Source: Bugula neritina
Taxonomy: Eukaryota > Bryozoa > Gymnolaemata > Cheilostomatida > Bugulidae
Reading direction: 5' to 3'
DNA: 64,000 nt
Assembly: GCA_964035545.1 (NCBI GenBank)
Contig: CAXIUT010000183.1
Location: 620,001-684,000, forward strand
In this document: one piece after another, positions 1-13,003 of the stretch
How positions within the stretch are numbered: position 1 is the stretch's first letter
Layout of the letters: every line of letters starts with the position of its first letter
Translations under genes and position numbers: made by a program
The notes under the pieces: generated by a model
Databases searched by the model: none
Told to the model about the DNA's origin: nothing
What the model saw: the letters and a program-made list of their open reading frames with translations, nothing else

Positions 1-162
1 TATACTGTAACATACTGAAATATGCTGTAGCACACTGAAATACACTGCAACTCACTGAAATATACTACAACATACTGAAAAACACTGTAACATATTGAAA
101 CATACTGCAACATACTACAACATATTGAAAGACACTGCAACACATTGAAATATACTGCAACA

Positions 163-2424
163 TACCTAAATATCCGGTAATATACTGAAATATACTGTAA
201 CACATTGAAAAATACTACAACATACTGAAATACACTGTAACATACTGAAATACACTGCAACAAACTACAACACATTGAAATACACTGCAACACATTGAAA
301 TATACTGCAACATACCTAAATATACGGTAATATACCGAAAAAAAAACTGTAACAGATTGAAAAATTCTGCAACATACTGAAATAAACGGCAACACACTGA
401 AATACAGCGGAAAATACTACAACATACTGAAATACACTGTAACATATTGAAATACACTGCAACACTTTGAAATATACTGCAACATACCGAAATATATGGT
501 AAACTACTAAAATATACTGTAACACTTTGAAAAATAGTGCAACACACTGAAATATACTCTGACACATTGCAATATACTGTAACATACTGAAATATGCTGT
601 AGCACACTGAAATACATTGCAACTCACTGAAATATACTGCAACATACTGAAATCCACTGTAACATATTGAAAAATACTGCAACATACTACAACATACTGA
701 AATACACTGTAACACATTGAAATATACTACAACATACCTAAATATCCGGTAATATACTGAAATATACTGTAACACATTGAAAAATACTGCAACATACTGA
801 AATACACTGCAACCCACTGAAATACATCGCAAAATACTACAACATACTGAAATACACTGTAACATATTGAAATACACTGCAACATACTGAAATACATTGC
901 AAAATACTGCAACATATTGAAATACACTGCAGCATCCTACAACATGCTGAAATACACTGTAACATATTGAAATACACTGCAACACATTGAAATATACTGC
1001 AACATACCGCAATATATGGTAAACTACTGAAATATACTGTAACACATTGAAAAATACTGCATCATACTGAAATATACTGCGACACAATGCAATATTCTGT
1101 AACATACTGAGATATGCTGTAGCACACTGAAATACACTACAACTCACTGAAACATACTGCAACATACTGAAATACACTGTAACATCCTACAACATACTGA
1201 AATACACAGTAACATATTGAAATACACTGCAACACATTGAAATATACTGCAACATACCTAAATATACGGTAATATACTGAAAAATACTGTAACACATTGA
1301 AAAATACTGCAAGATACTGAAATATACTGTGACACATTGCAATATACTGTAACATACTGAAATATGCTCAAGCACACTGAAACACACTGCACCTCACTGA
1401 AACATACTGCAACATACTGAAATACACTGCAACATCCTACAACATACTGAAATACACTGCAACATATTGAAAGACACTGCAAGACAATGAAATATACTGC
1501 AACATACTGAAATATACCGTAACACACTGAAATATACTGCAACATACTGAAATACACTGCTACATACTGAAATATACTGCAACATACTGCAACATACTGA
1601 AATACACTGTAACATACTGAAATACACTGCAACAAACTACAACATATTGAAATACACTGCAACACATTGAAATATACTGCAACATACCTAAATATACGGT
1701 AATATAGCGGAAAAAAACTGTAACAGATTGACAAATTCTGCAACATACTGAAATATACTGCGACACATTGCAATATACTGTAACATACGGAAATACACTG
1801 CAACACATTGAAATACACTGCAACATACCAAAATAAATGGTAAACTACTGAAATATACTTTAACACATTGAAAAATACTGCAACATACTGAAATATACTG
1901 TAACACACTGAAATATACTGCAACATACTGAAATACACTGTAACATATTGAAATACACTGCAACAAACTACAACATATTGAAATACACTGCAACGCATTG
2001 AAAGACACTGCAACACATTGAAATATACTGCAATATACCAATATATATGGTAAACTGCTGAAATATACTTTAACACAATGAAAAATACTGCAACATACTG
2101 AAATATACTGTAACACACTGAAATATACTGCAACATACTGCAACAATCTGAAATACACTGTAACATACTGAAATACACTGCAACAAACTACAACATATTG
2201 AAATACACTGCAACACATTGAAATATACTGCAACATACCTAAATATACGATAATATACCGAAAAAAAAACTGTAACAGATTGAAAAATTCTGCAACATAC
2301 TGAAATAAACTGCAACACACTGAAATACAGCGCAAAATACTACAACATACTGAAATACACTGTAACATATTGAAATACACTGCAACACTTTGAAATATAC
2401 TGCAACATACCGAAATATATGGTA
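163..2424. other. Recurrent 17-bp dyad TACC-N9-GGTA (sites in U1)
   Basis: Certain monomers replace the ACTG cores with TACC and GGTA arms facing each other across nine A/T-rich bases. Hand-located sites in the first part of U1: 163-179, 313-329, 485-501, 735-751, 1005-1021, 1255-1271, 1685-1701, 1826-1842, 2036-2052, 2236-2252 (variant GATA) and 2408-2424. Spacing is about 140-270 bp with one gap of 430. In the TACCAAAATATATGGTA and TACCAATATATATGGTA forms the arms reach five bases. The same elements recur through every unit. A binding site for a satellite protein is inference only. Confidence 0.7.
338..346 (+). other. Poly-A phase-shift module (type example of 48)
   Basis: The context is TATACCG, nine A, CTGTAACAGATTG. 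Compared with TATACCGAAATATACTGTAA the module is 22 bp instead of 20, so it moves the decamer phase by +2. A second type (TATAGCGG, seven A) is 21 bp (+1), and U19 and U20 carry an 8-A version (+1). All 48 tracts are listed by coordinate in the unit entries. They explain every departure of unit length from a multiple of 10 except one base in U16. Confidence 0.85.
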
Positions 2425-4518
2425 AACTACTAAAATATACTGTAACACTTTGAAAAATAGTGCAACACACTGAAATATACTCTGACACATTGCAATATAC
2501 TGTAACATACTGAAATATGCTGTAGCACACTGAAATACATTGCAACTCACTGAAATATACTGCAACATACTGAAATACACTGTAACATATTGAAAAATAC
2601 TGCAACATACTGCAACATACTGAAATACACTGCAACATATTGAAAGACACTGCAAGACAATGAAATATACTGCAACATACTGAAATATACTGTAACACAC
2701 TGAAATATACTGCAACATACTGAAATACACTGCTACATACTGAAATATACTGCAACATACTGCAACATACTGAAATACACTGTAACATACTGAAATACAC
2801 TGCAACAAACTACAACATATTGAAATACACTGCAACACATTGAAATATACTGCAACATACCTAAATATACGGTAATATAGCGGAAAAAAACTGTAACAGA
2901 TTGACAAATTCTGCAACATACTGAAATATACTGCGACACATTGCAATATACTGTAACATACTGAAATATGCTCTAGCACACTTAAATACACTGCAACCCA
3001 CTGAAATATACTGCAACATACGGAAATACACTGCAACACATTGAAATACACTGCAACATACAAAAATAAATGGTAAACTACTGAAATATACTTTAACACA
3101 TTGAAAAACACTGCAACATACTGAAATACACTGTAACACACTGAAATATACTGCAACATACTGAAATACACTGTAACATATTGAAACACACTGCAACAAA
3201 CTACAACATATTGAAATACACTGCAACGCATTGAAAGACACTGCAACACATTGAAATATACTGCAATATACCAATATATATGGTAAACTGCTGAAATATA
3301 CTTTAACACATTGAAAAATACTGCAACATACTGAAATATACTGTAACACACTGAAATATACTGCAACATACTGCAACAATCTGAAATACACCGTAACATA
3401 CTGAAATACACTGCAACAAACTACAACATATTGAAATACACTGCAACACATTGAAATATACTGCAACATACCTAAATATACGGTAATATACCGAAAAAAA
3501 AACTGTAACAGATTGAAAAATTCTGCAACATACTGAAATAAACTGCAACACACTGAAATACACCGCAAAATACTACAACATACTGAAATACACTGTAACA
3601 TATTGAAATACACTGCAACACTTTGAAATATACTGCAACATACCGAAATATATGTTAAACTACTAAAATATACTGTAACACTTTGAAAAACAGTGCAACA
3701 TACTGAAATATACTGCGACACTTTGCAATGTACTGTAACATACTGAAATATGCTGTAGCACACTGAAATACACTGCAACTCACTGAAATATACTGCAACA
3801 TATTGAAATACACTGCAACATCCTACAACATGCTAAAATACACGGTAACATATTGAAATACAGTACAACACGTTGAAATATACTGCAACATACCGGAATA
3901 TATGGTAAAGTACTGAAATATACTGTAACACACTGAAAAATACTGCAACATACTGAAATATACTGCGACACATTGCAAGATACTGCAACATACCAAAATA
4001 TATGGTAAACTACTGAAATATACTTTAACACATTGAAAAATACTGCAACATAATGAAATATACTGTAACACACTGAAATATACTGCAACATACCGAAATA
4101 CACTGTAACATACTGAAACACACTGCAACATACTGCATTATACTGACATACACTGGAACATATTGAAATACACTGCAACACAATGAAATATACTGCAACA
4201 TACCAAAATATATGGTAAACTACTGAAATATACTTTAACACATTGAAAAATACTGCAACATACTGAAATATACTGTAACACACCGAAATATACTGCAACA
4301 TACTGAAATACACTGTAACATACTGAAATAAACTGTAACATACTGAAATACACTGCAACATCCTACAACATACTGAATTACACTGTAACATTGTGAAATA
4401 CACTGCAACACATTGAAAAATACTGCAACATACCGAAGTATACGGTAAACTATTGAATTATACTGTAACACATTGAAAAATACTGAAACACACTGAAATA
4501 TACTCTGACACAATGCAA

Positions 4519-7500
4519 TATACTGTAACATACTGAAATATGCTGTAGCACACTGAAATACACTGCAACTCACTGAAATATACTACAACATACTGAAAAA
4601 CACTGTAACATATTGAAACATACTGCAACATACTACAACATATTGAAAGACACTGCAACACATTGAAATATACTGCAACATACCTAAATATCCGGTAATA
4701 TACTGAAATATACTGTAACACATTGAAAAATACTACAACATACTGAAATACACTGTAACATACTGAAATACACTGCAACAAACTACAACACATTGAAATA
4801 CACTGCAACACATTGAAATATACTGCAACATACCTAAATATACGGTAATATACCGAAAAAAAAACTGTAACAGATTGAAAAATTCTGCAACATACTGAAA
4901 TAAACGGCAACACACTGAAATACAGCGGAAAATACTACAACATACTGAAATACACTGTAACATATTGAAATACACTGCAACACTTTGAAATATACTGCAA
5001 CATACCGAAATATATGGTAAACTACTAAAATATACTGTAACACTTTGAAAAATAGTGCAACACACTGAAATATACTCTGACACATTGCAATATACTGTAA
5101 CATACTGAAATATGCTGTAGCACACTGAAATACATTGCAACTCACTGAAATATACTGCAACATACTGCAATCCACTGTAACATATTGAAAAATACTGCAA
5201 CATACTACAACATACTGAAATACACTGTAACACATTGAAATATACTACAACATACCTAAATATCCGGTAATATACTGAAATATACTGTAACACATTGAAA
5301 AATACTGCAACATACTGAAATACACTGCAACCCACTGAAATACATCGCAAAATACTACAACATACTGAAATACACTGTAACATATTGAAATACACTGCAA
5401 CATACTGAAATACATTGCAAAATACTGCAACATATTGAAATACACTGCAGCATCCTACAACATGCTGAAATACACTGTAACATATTGAAATACACTGCAA
5501 CACATTGAAATATACTGCAACATACCGCAATATATGGTAAACTACTGAAATATACTGTAACACATTGAAAAATACTGCATCATACTGAAATATACTGCGA
5601 CACAATGCAATATTCTGTAACATACTGAGATATGCTGTAGCACACTGAAATACACTACAACTCACTGAAACATACTGCAACATACTGAAATACACTGTAA
5701 CATCCTACAACATACTGAAATACACAGTAACATATTGAAATACACTGCAACACATTGAAATATACTGCAACATACCTAAATATACGGTAATATACTGAAA
5801 AATACTGTAACACATTGAAAAATACTGCAAGATACTGAAATATACTGTGACACATTGCAATATACTGTAACATACTGAAATATGCTCAAGCACACTGAAA
5901 CACACTGCACCTCACTGAAACATACTGCAACATACTGAAATACACTGCAACATCCTACAACATACTGAAATACACTGCAACATATTGAAAGACACTGCAA
6001 GACAATGAAATATACTGCAACATACTGAAATATACCGTAACACACTGAAATATACTGCAACATACTGAAATACACTGCTACATACTGAAATATACTGCAA
6101 CATACTGCAACATACTGAAATACACTGTAACATACTGAAATACACTGCAACAAACTACAACATATTGAAATACACTGCAACACATTGAAATATACTGCAA
6201 CATACCTAAATATACGGTAATATAGCGGAAAAAAACTGTAACAGATTGACAAATTCTGCAACATACTGAAATATACTGCGACACATTGCAATATACTGTA
6301 ACATACGGAAATACACTGCAACACATTGAAATACACTGCAACATACCAAAATAAATGGTAAACTACTGAAATATACTTTAACACATTGAAAAATACTGCA
6401 ACATACTGAAATATACTGTAACACACTGAAATATACTGCAACATACTGAAATACACTGTAACATATTGAAATACACTGCAACAAACTACAACATATTGAA
6501 ATACACTGCAACGCATTGAAAGACACTGCAACACATTGAAATATACTGCAATATACCAATATATATGGTAAACTGCTGAAATATACTTTAACACAATGAA
6601 AAATACTGCAACATACTGAAATATACTGTAACACACTGAAATATACTGCAACATACTGCAACAATCTGAAATACACTGTAACATACTGAAATACACTGCA
6701 ACAAACTACAACATATTGAAATACACTGCAACACATTGAAATATACTGCAACATACCTAAATATACGATAATATACCGAAAAAAAAACTGTAACAGATTG
6801 AAAAATTCTGCAACATACTGAAATAAACTGCAACACACTGAAATACAGCGCAAAATACTACAACATACTGAAATACACTGTAACATATTGAAATACACTG
6901 CAACACTTTGAAATATACTGCAACATACCGAAATATATGGTAAACTACTAAAATATACTGTAACACTTTGAAAAATAGTGCAACACACTGAAATATACTC
7001 TGACACATTGCAATATACTGTAACATACTGAAATATGCTGTAGCACACTGAAATACATTGCAACTCACTGAAATATACTGCAACATACTGAAATACACTG
7101 TAACATATTGAAAAATACTGCAACATACTGCAACATACTGAAATACACTGCAACATATCGAAAGACACTGCAAGACAATGAAATATACTGCAACATACTG
7201 AAATATACTGTAACACACTGAAATATACTGCAACATACTGAAATACACTGCTACATACTGAAATATACTGCAACATACTGCAACATACTGAAATACACTG
7301 TAACATACTGAAATACACTGCAACAAACTACAACATATTGAAATACACTGCAACACATTGAAATATACTGCAACATACCTAAATATACGGTAATATAGCG
7401 GAAAAAAACTGTAACAGATTGACAAATTCTGCAACATACTGAAATATACTGCGACTTATTGCAATATACTGTAACATACTGAAATATGCTCTAGCACACT

Positions 7501-9556
7501 GAAATACACTGCAACCCACTGAAATATACTGCAACATACGGAAATACACTGCAACACATTGAAATACACTGCAACATACCAAAATAAATGGTAAACTACT
7601 GAAATATACTTTAACACATTGAAAAATACTGCAACATACTGAAATATACTGTAACACACTGAAATATACTGCAACATACTGAAATACACTGTAACATATT
7701 GAAACACACTGCAACAAACTACAACATATTGAAATACACTGCAACGCATTGAAAGACACTGCAACACATTGAAATATACTGCAATATACCAATATATATG
7801 GTAAACTGCTGAAATATACTTTAACACATTGAAAAATACTGCAACATACTGAAATATACTGTAACACACTGAAATATACTGCAACATACTGCAACAATCT
7901 GAAATACACCGTAACATACTGAAATACACTGCAACAAACTACAACATATTGAAATACACTGCAACACATTGAAATATACTGCAACATACCTAAATATACG
8001 GTAATATACCGAAAAAAAAACTGTAACAGATTGAAAAATTCTGCAACATACTGAAATAAACTGCAACACACTGAAATACACCGCAAAATACTACAACATA
8101 CTGAAATACACTGTAACATATTGAAATACACTGCAACACTTTGAAATATACTGCAACATACCGAAATACATGTTAAACTACTAAAATATACTGTAACACT
8201 TTGAAAAACAGTGCAACATACTGAAATATACTGCGACACTTTGCAATGTACTGTAACATACTGAAATATGCTGTAGCACACTGAAATACACTGCAACTCA
8301 CTGAAATATACTGCAACATATTGAAATACACTGCAACATCCTACAACATGCTAAAATACACGGTAACATATTGAAATACAGTACAACACGTTGAAATATA
8401 CTGCAACATACCGGAATATATGGTAAAGTACTGAAATATACTGTAACACACTGAAAAATACTGCAACATACTGAAATATACTGCGACACATTGCAATATA
8501 CTGCAACATACCAAAATATATGGTAAACTACTGAAATATACTTTAACACATTGAAAAATACCGCAACATAATGAAATATACTGTAACACACTGAAATATA
8601 CTGCAACATACTGAAATACACTGTAACATACTGAAATAAACTGCAACATAGCAAAATATATGGTAAACTACTGAAATATACTTTAACACATCGAAAAATC
8701 CTGCAACATACTAAAATATACTGTAACACACTGCAAGATACTGCAACATACTGAAATACACTGAAACATACTGAAATAAACTGCGACATACCAAAATACA
8801 TGGTAAACTACTGAAATATACTGTAACACACTGAAAAATACTGCAACATACTGAAATATACTGCGTCACATTGCAATATACTGCAACATACCAAAATATA
8901 TGGTAAACTACTGAAATATACTTTAACACATTGAAAATTACTGCAACATACTGAAATATACTGTAACACACTGAAATATACTGCAACAAACTGAAATACA
9001 CTGTAACATATTGAAATAAACTGCAACATACCAAAATATATGGTAAACTACTGAAATATACTTTAACACATTGACAAATACTGCAACATACTAAAATATA
9101 CCGTAACACACTGCAAGATACTGCAACATACCGAAATACACTGTAACATACTGAAACACACTGCAACATACTGCATTATACTGACATACACTGGAACATA
9201 TTGAAATACACTGCAACACAATGAAATATACTGCAACATACCAAAATATATGGTAAACTACTGAAATATACTTTAACACATTGAAAAATACTGCAACATA
9301 CTGAAATATACTGTAACACACTGAAATATACTGCAACATACTGAAATACACTGTAACATACTGAAATAAACTGTAACATACTGAAATACACTGCAACATC
9401 CTACAACATACTGAATTACACTGTAACATTGTGAAATACACTGCAACACATTGAAAAATACTGCGACATACCGAAATATACGGTAAACTATTGAATTATA
9501 CTGTAACACATTGAAAAATACTGAAACACACTGAAATATACTCTGACACAATGCAA
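4519..9556 (+). repeat. Higher-order unit U2 (5,038 bp, long form)
   Basis: U2 is a near-identical copy of U1 at offset 4,518 up to about 8,608. It then carries about 520 bp of extra repeats (8,608-9,128) before rejoining the U1 tail at offset 5,038. Poly-A modules lie at 4856-4864, 6229-6235, 6779-6787, 7402-7408 and 8012-8020, matching U1 one for one. Point differences include CTTATT at about 7,455 where U1 has CACATT. The extra block consists of monomers with the TACC-N9-GGTA dyad spaced 100-140 bp apart. Confidence 0.85.
8608..9128 (+). repeat. 520-bp long-form block with a dyad ladder
   Basis: Present in the long-form units U2, U4, U5, U9, U10 and U14, and absent from the short-form units U1, U3, U6 and U11. 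In and around it the 17-bp dyad (TACCA-N7-TGGTA or close variants) occurs at 8509, 8649, 8789, 8889, 9029 and 9239, that is every 100-210 bp and always a multiple of 10. The copy at 8649 reads TAGC. The block looks like local tandem growth of a roughly 140-bp module. Confidence 0.72.
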
Positions 9557-12500
9557 TATACTGTAACATACTGAAATATGCTGTAGCACACTGAAATACA
9601 CTGCAACTCACTGAAATATACTACAACATACTGAAAAACACTGTAACATATTGAAACATACTGCAACATACTACAACATATTGAAAGACACTGCAACACA
9701 TTGAAATATACTGCAACATACCTAAATATCCGGTAATATACTGAAATATACTGTAACACATTGAAAAATACTACAACATATTGAAATACACTGCAACACA
9801 TTCAAATATACTGCAACCTATAGAAATATATAGTAAACTACTGAAATATACTGTAACACATTGAAAAAGACTGCAACATACTGAAACATACTGCGACACA
9901 TTGCAATATACAGTAACATACTGAAACATGCTGTAGAACACTGAAATAGACTGCAGCTCACTGAAATATACTGCAACATACTGAAATACACTGCTACATA
10001 CTGAAATATACTGCAACATACTGCAACATACTGAAATACACTGTAACATACTGAAATACACTGCAACAAACTACAACATATTGAAATACACTGCAACACA
10101 TTGAAATATACAGCAATATACCTAAATATACGGTAATATACCGAAAAAAAAACTGTAACAGATTGAAAAATTCTGCAACATACTGAAATAAACTGCAACA
10201 CACTAAAATACAGCGCAAAATACTACAACATACTGAAATACACTGTAACATATTGAAATACACTGCAACACTTTGAAATATACTGCAACATACCGAAATA
10301 TATGGTAAACTACTAAAATATACTGTAACACATTGAAAAATACCGCAACATACTGAAATATACTGCGACACATTGCAATATACAGTAACATACTGAAACA
10401 TGCTGTAGCACTCTGAAATAGACTGCAGCTCACTGAAATATACTGCAACATACTGAAATACACTGCTACATACTGAAATATACTGCAACATACTGCAACA
10501 TACTGAAATACACTGTAACATACTGAAATACACTGCAACAAACTACAACATATTGAAATACACTGCAACACATTGAAATATACTGCAACATACCTAAATA
10601 TACGATAATATACCGAAAAAAAAACTGTAACAGATTGAAAAATTCTGCAATATACTGAAATAAACTGCAACACACTGAAATACAGCGCAAAATACTACAA
10701 CATACTGAAATACACTGTAACATATTGAAATACACTGCAACACTTTGAAATATACTGCAACATACCGAAATATATGGTAAACTACTAAAATATACTGTAA
10801 CACTTTGAAAAATAGTGCAACACACTGAAATATACTCTGACACATTGCAATATACTGTAACATACTGAAATATGCTGTAGCACACTGAAATACATTGCAA
10901 CTCACTGAAATATACTGCAACATACTGAAATACACTGTAACATATTGAAAAATACTGCAACATACTGCAACATACTGAAATACACTGCAACATATTGAAA
11001 GACACTGCAAGACAATGAAATATACTGCAACATACTGAAATATACTGTAACACACTGAAATATACTGCAACATACTGAAATACACTGCTACATACTGAAA
11101 TATACTGCAACATACTGCAACATACTGAAATACACTGTAACATACTGAAATACACTGCAACAAACTACAACATATTGAAATACACTGCAACACATTGAAA
11201 TATACTGCAACATACCTAAATATACGGTAATATAGCGGAAAAAAACTGTAACAGATTGACAAATTCTGCAACATACTGAAATATACTGCGACACATTGCA
11301 ATATACTGTAACATACTGAAATATGCTCTAGCACACTGAAATACACTGCAACCCACTGAAATATACTGCAACATACGGAAATACACTGCAACACATTGAA
11401 ATACACTGCAACATACCAAAATAAACGGTAAACTACTGAAATATACTTTAACACATTGAAAAACACCGTAACATACTGAAATACACTGCAACAAACTACA
11501 ACATATTGAAATACACTGCAACACATTGAAATACACTGCAACATACCAAAATAAATGGTAAACTACTGAAATATACTTTAACACATTGAAAAACACTGCA
11601 ACATACTGAAATATACTGTAACACACTGAAATATACTGCAACATACTGAAATACACTGTAACATATTGAAACACACTGCAACAAACTACAACATATTGAA
11701 ATACACTGCAACGCATTGAAAGACACTGCAACACATTGAAATATACTGCAATATACCAATATATATGGTAAACTGCTGAAATATACTTTAACACATTGAA
11801 AAATACTGCAACATACTGAAATATACTGTAACACACTGAAATATACTGCAACATACTGCAACAATCTGAAATACACCGTAACATACTGAAATACACTGCA
11901 ACAAACTACAACATATTGAAATACACTGCAACACATTGAAATATACTGCAACATACCTAAATATACGGTAATATACCGAAAAAAAAACTGTAACAGATTG
12001 AAAAATTCTGCAACATACTGAAATAAACTGCAACACACTGAAATACACCGCAAAATACTACAACATACTGAAATACACTGTAACATATTGAAATACACTG
12101 CAACACTTTGAAATATACTGCAACATACCGAAATATATGTTAAACTACTAAAATATACTGTAACACTTTGAAAAACAGTGCAACATACTGAAATATACTG
12201 CGACACTTTGCAATGTACTGTAACATACTGAAATATGCTGTAGCACACTGAAATACACTGCAACTCACTGAAATATACTGCAACATATTGAAATACACTG
12301 CAACATCCTACAACATGCTAAAATACACGGTAACATATTGAAATACAGTACAACACGTTGAAATATACTGCAACATACCGGAATTAATGGTAAAGTACTG
12401 AAATATACTGTAACACACTGAAAAATACTGCAACATACTGAAATATACTGCGACACATTGCAAGATACTGCAACATACCAAAATATATGGTAAACTACTG

Positions 12501-13003
12501 AAATATACTTTAACACATTGAAAAATACTGCAACATAATGAAATATACTGTAACACACTGAAATATACTGCAACATACCGAAATACACTGTAACATACTG
12601 AAACACACTGCAACATACTGCATTATACTGACATACACTGGAACATATTGAAATACACTGCAACACAATGAAATATACTGCAACATACCAAAATATATGG
12701 TAAACTACTGAAATATACTTTAACACATTGAAAAATACTGCAACATACTGAAATATACTGTAACACACCGAAATATACTGCAACATACTGAAATACACTG
12801 TAACATACTGAAATAAACTGTAACATACTGAAATACACTGCAACATCCTACAACATACTGAATTACACTGTAACATTGTGAAATACACTGCAACACATTG
12901 AAAAATACTGCAACATACCGAAGTATACGGTAAACTATTGAATTATACTGTAACACATTGAAAAATACTGAAACACACTGAAATATACTCTGACACAATG
13001 CAA
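9557..13003 (+). repeat. Higher-order unit U3 (3,447 bp, mosaic, short form)
   Basis: The head (9,557-9,780) follows U1/U2. A 20-bp monomer is missing at about 9,780 compared with U5 and U6. About 9,800-10,490 is a different arrangement with CTATAGAAATATATAG and TGCAGCTC variants. From about 10,495 on it follows U1 from about 2,140 (offset 8,355), then gains a 130-bp insertion near 11,413-11,543 and continues at offset 8,485. Poly-A modules: 10144-10152 (9 A), 10616-10624 (9 A), 11239-11245 (7 A), 11979-11987 (9 A). The tail is the short form of U1. Confidence 0.8.

Larger units (their letters stand above)
1..4518 (+). repeat. Higher-order unit U1 (4,518 bp, short form)
   Basis: The unit starts at the anchor TATACTGTAACATACTGAAA (followed by TATGCTGTAG), which at other units is preceded by CTCTGACACAATGCAA. 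Poly-A modules lie at 338-346 (9 A), 1711-1717 (7 A), 2261-2269 (9 A), 2884-2890 (7 A) and 3494-3502 (9 A). Their phase shifts (+2,+1,+2,+1,+2) account exactly for 4,518 = 4,510 + 8. Within the unit about 1,690-2,800 recurs at about 2,860-4,030 with an offset of 1,173 then 1,233 bp, an internal dimer. The tail is the short form, lacking the roughly 520-bp extra block seen in U2. The left edge coincides with the window start, so an earlier boundary cannot be checked. Confidence 0.85.
2140..10090 (+). repeat. Segmental block, left copy (8.4-kb duplication)
   Basis: This block (end of U1, all of U2, start of U3) reappears at about 10,495-18,580. The offset starts at 8,355, becomes 8,485 after a 130-bp insertion in the right copy, drops to 8,465 after a one-monomer deletion near 14,900, and returns to 8,485 after the one-monomer deletion in the left copy near 9,780. 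All steps are multiples of 10 bp. Confidence 0.75.

Noticed and set aside
338-346. Poly-A tracts as tails of retroposed elements
   Set aside because: The tracts are internal to monomers with a fixed flank on both sides, there is no inserted sequence before them, and there are no target-site duplications.
2036-2052. CArG-like or TATA-like promoter element in CCAATATATATGG
   Set aside because: It is one form of the recurring dyad monomer and no transcription unit can be identified next to it.
163-2424. CENP-B box or alpha satellite (some dyad spacings are near 171 bp)
   Set aside because: The dyad does not match the CENP-B box core and the sequence is not alphoid. The 172-bp spacing is one of several multiples near 10 bp.
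2239-3411. Long reverse-strand open reading frames (up to 390 residues) throughout the window as genes
   Set aside because: All three reverse frames are open simply because the monomer lacks a stop there. The translations are one 20-residue repeat, homologous copies are shifted out of frame by 20-bp and poly-A indels, and no domain, intron signal or codon bias is recognisable.
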